A DNA stretch of 64,000 bases from CAYWXK01 sp964462515. Its GTDB lineage: Bacteria; Planctomycetota; Phycisphaerae; Sedimentisphaerales; Anaerobacaceae. Under the pieces are notes generated by a model that was given only the letters and a program-made list of their open reading frames with translations, ran no database searches and was not told the origin of the DNA. A program made the position numbers and the translations under genes. Positions 62,232-64,000 of the stretch are shown one piece after another. Numbering within the stretch: the stretch's first letter is position 1; each line of letters begins with the position of its first letter. The stretch spans positions 19,504 through 83,503 of the forward strand of contig CAYWXK010000015.1 in NCBI GenBank assembly GCA_964462515.1, given 5' to 3'.

Positions 62232-63500
62232 ATGAATGAAAATCACAATCCAATCAATAGAAGAGATTTTTTGAGGACAATAGGAACCGCAGGATTAGTC
62301 CCTGCGATGGCGCAGATAACAGCCGGTATTGCATCAGGTCAGGAAAAAGCCGACCCGAATGCTCCGGCAAAAACGCAGGAGCCAAGACTTCCACAGGTGC
62401 CGGTGCGAAAATTAGGCAAGACAGGCGTGAAGGTTCCAGTGCTATCTCTGGGGACAATGTTTAATCTGATAGATAACCAGATTATTTTAAGAAGCACTCT
62501 TAAGTGGGGTGTTAACTATTGGGACACCGCGCACAACTATGGAGGCGGAAATAGTGAACTGGGTGTAGGCAAATTTCTCAAGGATAACCCGGAAGTCCGC
62601 AAAAACATATTCCTTGCCACCAAGGCATCAGGGGCAAACACCATAGATGAGATTGAGCAACGTCTTCAGACATCTCTAAAAAGGATGAATATTGATTACA
62701 TTGATTTGTATTATGCTCCTCACGCCGCTTCTGGTCCTGACAAGTTAACCGACGAACTGAAGAACTGGGCTGAAAGCGCCAAGAAGCGTAAGCTCATAAG
62801 ATTTTTCGGTTTTACCGTTCACAAGGATATGGCGGAGTGTCTTCTGGCTGCAGCCAAACTCGACTGGATTGATGTGATAATGACCAGCTACAATTTCCGC
62901 TTTATGCAAGATGACAAAATGCGGGCGGGCATTGATGCCTGTTACAAAGCCAAAATCGGCCTTATTGCGATGAAGACGACCGGCAAGACTACGATTCAGT
63001 GGGCCAAGCAGACGCTCGAAACCGAAGCGGATAAAAAATTGATAGAACATCTCCTTCAAAAAGGATATACGCAGGAGCAGGCGACAATAAAACTTGCGCT
63101 GGAGGATGAGAGAATAAGCGGTGCCTGCGTCGGTATGGAGAATGTCGCGGTTTTGACTGCAAACGTTGCGGCTGTTCTGGATAAAACCAAGCTCACTCAA
63201 GCCGATTTTGAAGTTTTCAAAGAATATGCAGACGCGACCTGCAGCGGCTACTGTGCCGGCTGTGCAGAGATTTGTGATTCGGCTTTGCCGGATGCACCTT
63301 ACGTCAGTGACATTATGCGGTATCTGATGTATTACAATAGCTATGGCAAAAAGGGTTGGGCAAGAGAGCTTTTTGCCGAGATTCCCGGCGACGTCAGAAA
63401 TAGACTCCTCAGCATCGATTATGGCGCTGCAGAGGCCCGATGCCCCCAGCATCTGCCGATTGCTAAACTGGTTTCCGAAGCAGTCAGCAAGTTAGCCTGA
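62232..63500 (+). CDS. Tat-exported aldo/keto reductase, paralogue of the preceding gene
   Basis: About 422 residues. Tat signal NRRDFLRTIGTAGLVPAMAQ (about 9-28) lacks a lipobox, so the mature protein is probably soluble. The AKR tetrad is intact (WDTAHNY, ATKAS, YYAPH). C-terminal C-x3-C-x2-C-x3-C cluster and SALPDAPYVSDIMRYLMYY are shared with the preceding gene; the two are clearly tandem duplicates that diverged. It has a 10-residue insert (TGKTTIQWAK) near the NAD-site loop. GGAG at 62219-62222 supports ATG 62232 over the upstream ATG 62217 and TTG 62196. Confidence 0.83.
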   Translation: MNENHNPINRRDFLRTIGTAGLVPAMAQITAGIASGQEKADPNAPAKTQEPRLPQVPVRKLGKTGVKVPVLSLGTMFNLIDNQIILRSTLKWGVNYWDTAHNYGGGNSELGVGKFLKDNPEVRKNIFLATKASGANTIDEIEQRLQTSLKRMNIDYIDLYYAPHAASGPDKLTDELKNWAESAKKRKLIRFFGFTVHKDMAECLLAAAKLDWIDVIMTSYNFRFMQDDKMRAGIDACYKAKIGLIAMKTTGKTTIQWAKQTLETEADKKLIEHLLQKGYTQEQATIKLALEDERISGACVGMENVAVLTANVAAVLDKTKLTQADFEVFKEYADATCSGYCAGCAEICDSALPDAPYVSDIMRYLMYYNSYGKKGWARELFAEIPGDVRNRLLSIDYGAAEARCPQHLPIAKLVSEAVSKLA

Positions 63501-63892
63501 TAGATAGCGAGTAGGAGTAGAGCAAAAAATTTGGCAGGTTTTTGCGATGTAAGTGCTTTCATAATAAGCAGTTACGTTTAGCAAGTCAGATTTTACTTGA
63601 TTTTTGGTAGCCCTTTCGGTTATCATAGATGCTGTAAAGATACAGGAGATTTGAGCGTTTTGATTACCGAGAGGTTCGATGAGGAAATTTTATTACAAAA
63701 TCTGGCTTCCGTTTATACTTACTAAAAAGCGGATTTTGATACTGGCAATAGCAAGTTATATCGCACTGTGCTAATAGGTTTTGGGCTATTTGGATATTCT
63801 CTCAACCGCTCCAATATGGGTGGTTTTTTTACGCGCAAAGTTCAGGTAAAAGTTTGACACCTCTATCGCCGCAGATTAACCTCATATCAATC
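63501..63892. other. intergenic region, mostly featureless
   Basis: A 392-base gap between the aldo/keto reductase gene and a convergent minus-strand gene. Apart from the small frame at 63679-63774 nothing convincing was seen. No clear terminator hairpin with T-run was recognised for either side. Confidence 0.5.
63679..63774 (+). CDS. possible 31-residue membrane peptide
   Basis: ATG 63679, preceded by GAGAGG four bases upstream, encodes a basic start (MRKFYYKIWLPFILTKKR) followed by a hydrophobic ILILAIASYIALC tail, then TAA. Charge and hydrophobic pattern suit a small single-span membrane protein or leader peptide. There are no homologues I can recall and codon evidence is too short to weigh; it could be chance. 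Confidence 0.25.
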   Translation: MRKFYYKIWLPFILTKKRILILAIASYIALC

Positions 63893-64000
63893 CTAAAGAT
63901 TATATGTGATGCTGACGGATAACCCGCCAATAACCCTTCGATTACGGGTCTGTTGATTTAATTGACGTTTAAGCTGCAACGCTTTGCCCTTCTTTCGGCT
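63893..64000 (-). CDS. outer-membrane beta-barrel protein, C-terminal end only
   Basis: The minus strand is open from the window edge to TAG 63893-63895. The 35 residues are basic at first (SRKKGKALQLKRQLNQQTR) then end RVIGGLSVSITYNL, an alternating hydrophobic beta strand with aromatic and hydrophobic last residues, as recognised by the BAM machinery. Identification is from that terminal signature only; the rest lies outside the window. Confidence 0.5.
   Translation of the reverse strand, partial: SRKKGKALQLKRQLNQQTRNRRVIGGLSVSITYNL

Noticed and set aside
62745..63452. 235-codon minus-strand frame opposite the second aldo/keto reductase
   Set aside because: Lies wholly antisense to a clear gene; no family motifs.
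1..64000. CRISPR array, tRNA or rRNA genes
   Set aside because: No regularly spaced repeats, cloverleaf or rRNA-like segments were recognised by reading; a tRNAscan-SE/Infernal run would be decisive.

Overview
This window looks like chromosomal DNA of an environmental Gram-negative bacterium, most likely a planctomycete of the Phycisphaerae/Sedimentisphaerales type. That is an inference from gene content: type II secretion, DUF1593 and agarase-like secreted glycosidases, twin-arginine aldo/keto reductases, a DUF6599-DUF362 pair, and palindromic intergenic repeats. No rRNA, tRNA or CRISPR array was seen.

Bases 1-23400 are an exopolysaccharide locus, almost all on the minus strand, with tightly coupled genes (many ATGA, TGATG and TAATG overlaps). 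It holds a nucleotidyltransferase (cut by the window start), a PssE/PssD split glycosyltransferase, CapA, a CapK-like ligase, GT4 and GT2 transferases, two NodB deacetylases, several FemAB/CelD-type acyltransferases, an O-antigen-ligase-like polymerase, an FrhB/pyruvyltransferase pair, three methyltransferases, a Wzx-type flippase and an orphan EpsI. Its 16-23 kb part has recombination scars: truncated glycosyltransferase ends and a methyltransferase between 38-bp direct repeats. A fourth FemAB gene (23912-25051, plus) and an IS3-family transposase remnant mark the boundary.

Bases 25417-42061 (plus) hold the most interesting system. A 1655-residue secreted protein (beta-helix, three Ig-like repeats, seven WQDxR-type propeller repeats, ZU5-like module) ends in a Gly-run/Cys/membrane helix/basic tail resembling MYXO-CTERM or Synergist-CTERM sorting signals. 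The next gene, 14 bases on, is a CPBP glutamic intramembrane protease, and then comes a type II secretion operon gspC-D-E-F-G-I-J-K-L-M. I propose a dedicated secrete-and-anchor module.

Bases 42266-50604 carry a stand-alone GMP-synthase ATP-pyrophosphatase subunit, two large secreted glycoside hydrolases (one a DUF1593/GH5-like fusion) and a beta-CASP nuclease. Bases 50601-55538 (minus) hold a radical SAM protein, TatC, TatA, a nitrilase-family amidase and a Tat-exported amidohydrolase. Bases 55716-63500 hold DUF6599 and Tat-DUF362 proteins, a DUF4832-like protein, a NapH-NapG-like iron-sulfur fusion with an internal twin-arginine motif, and two tandem Tat-exported aldo/keto reductases with C-terminal cysteine clusters: a possible periplasmic redox module. 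The window ends in the last 35 codons of a likely outer-membrane beta-barrel gene on the minus strand.
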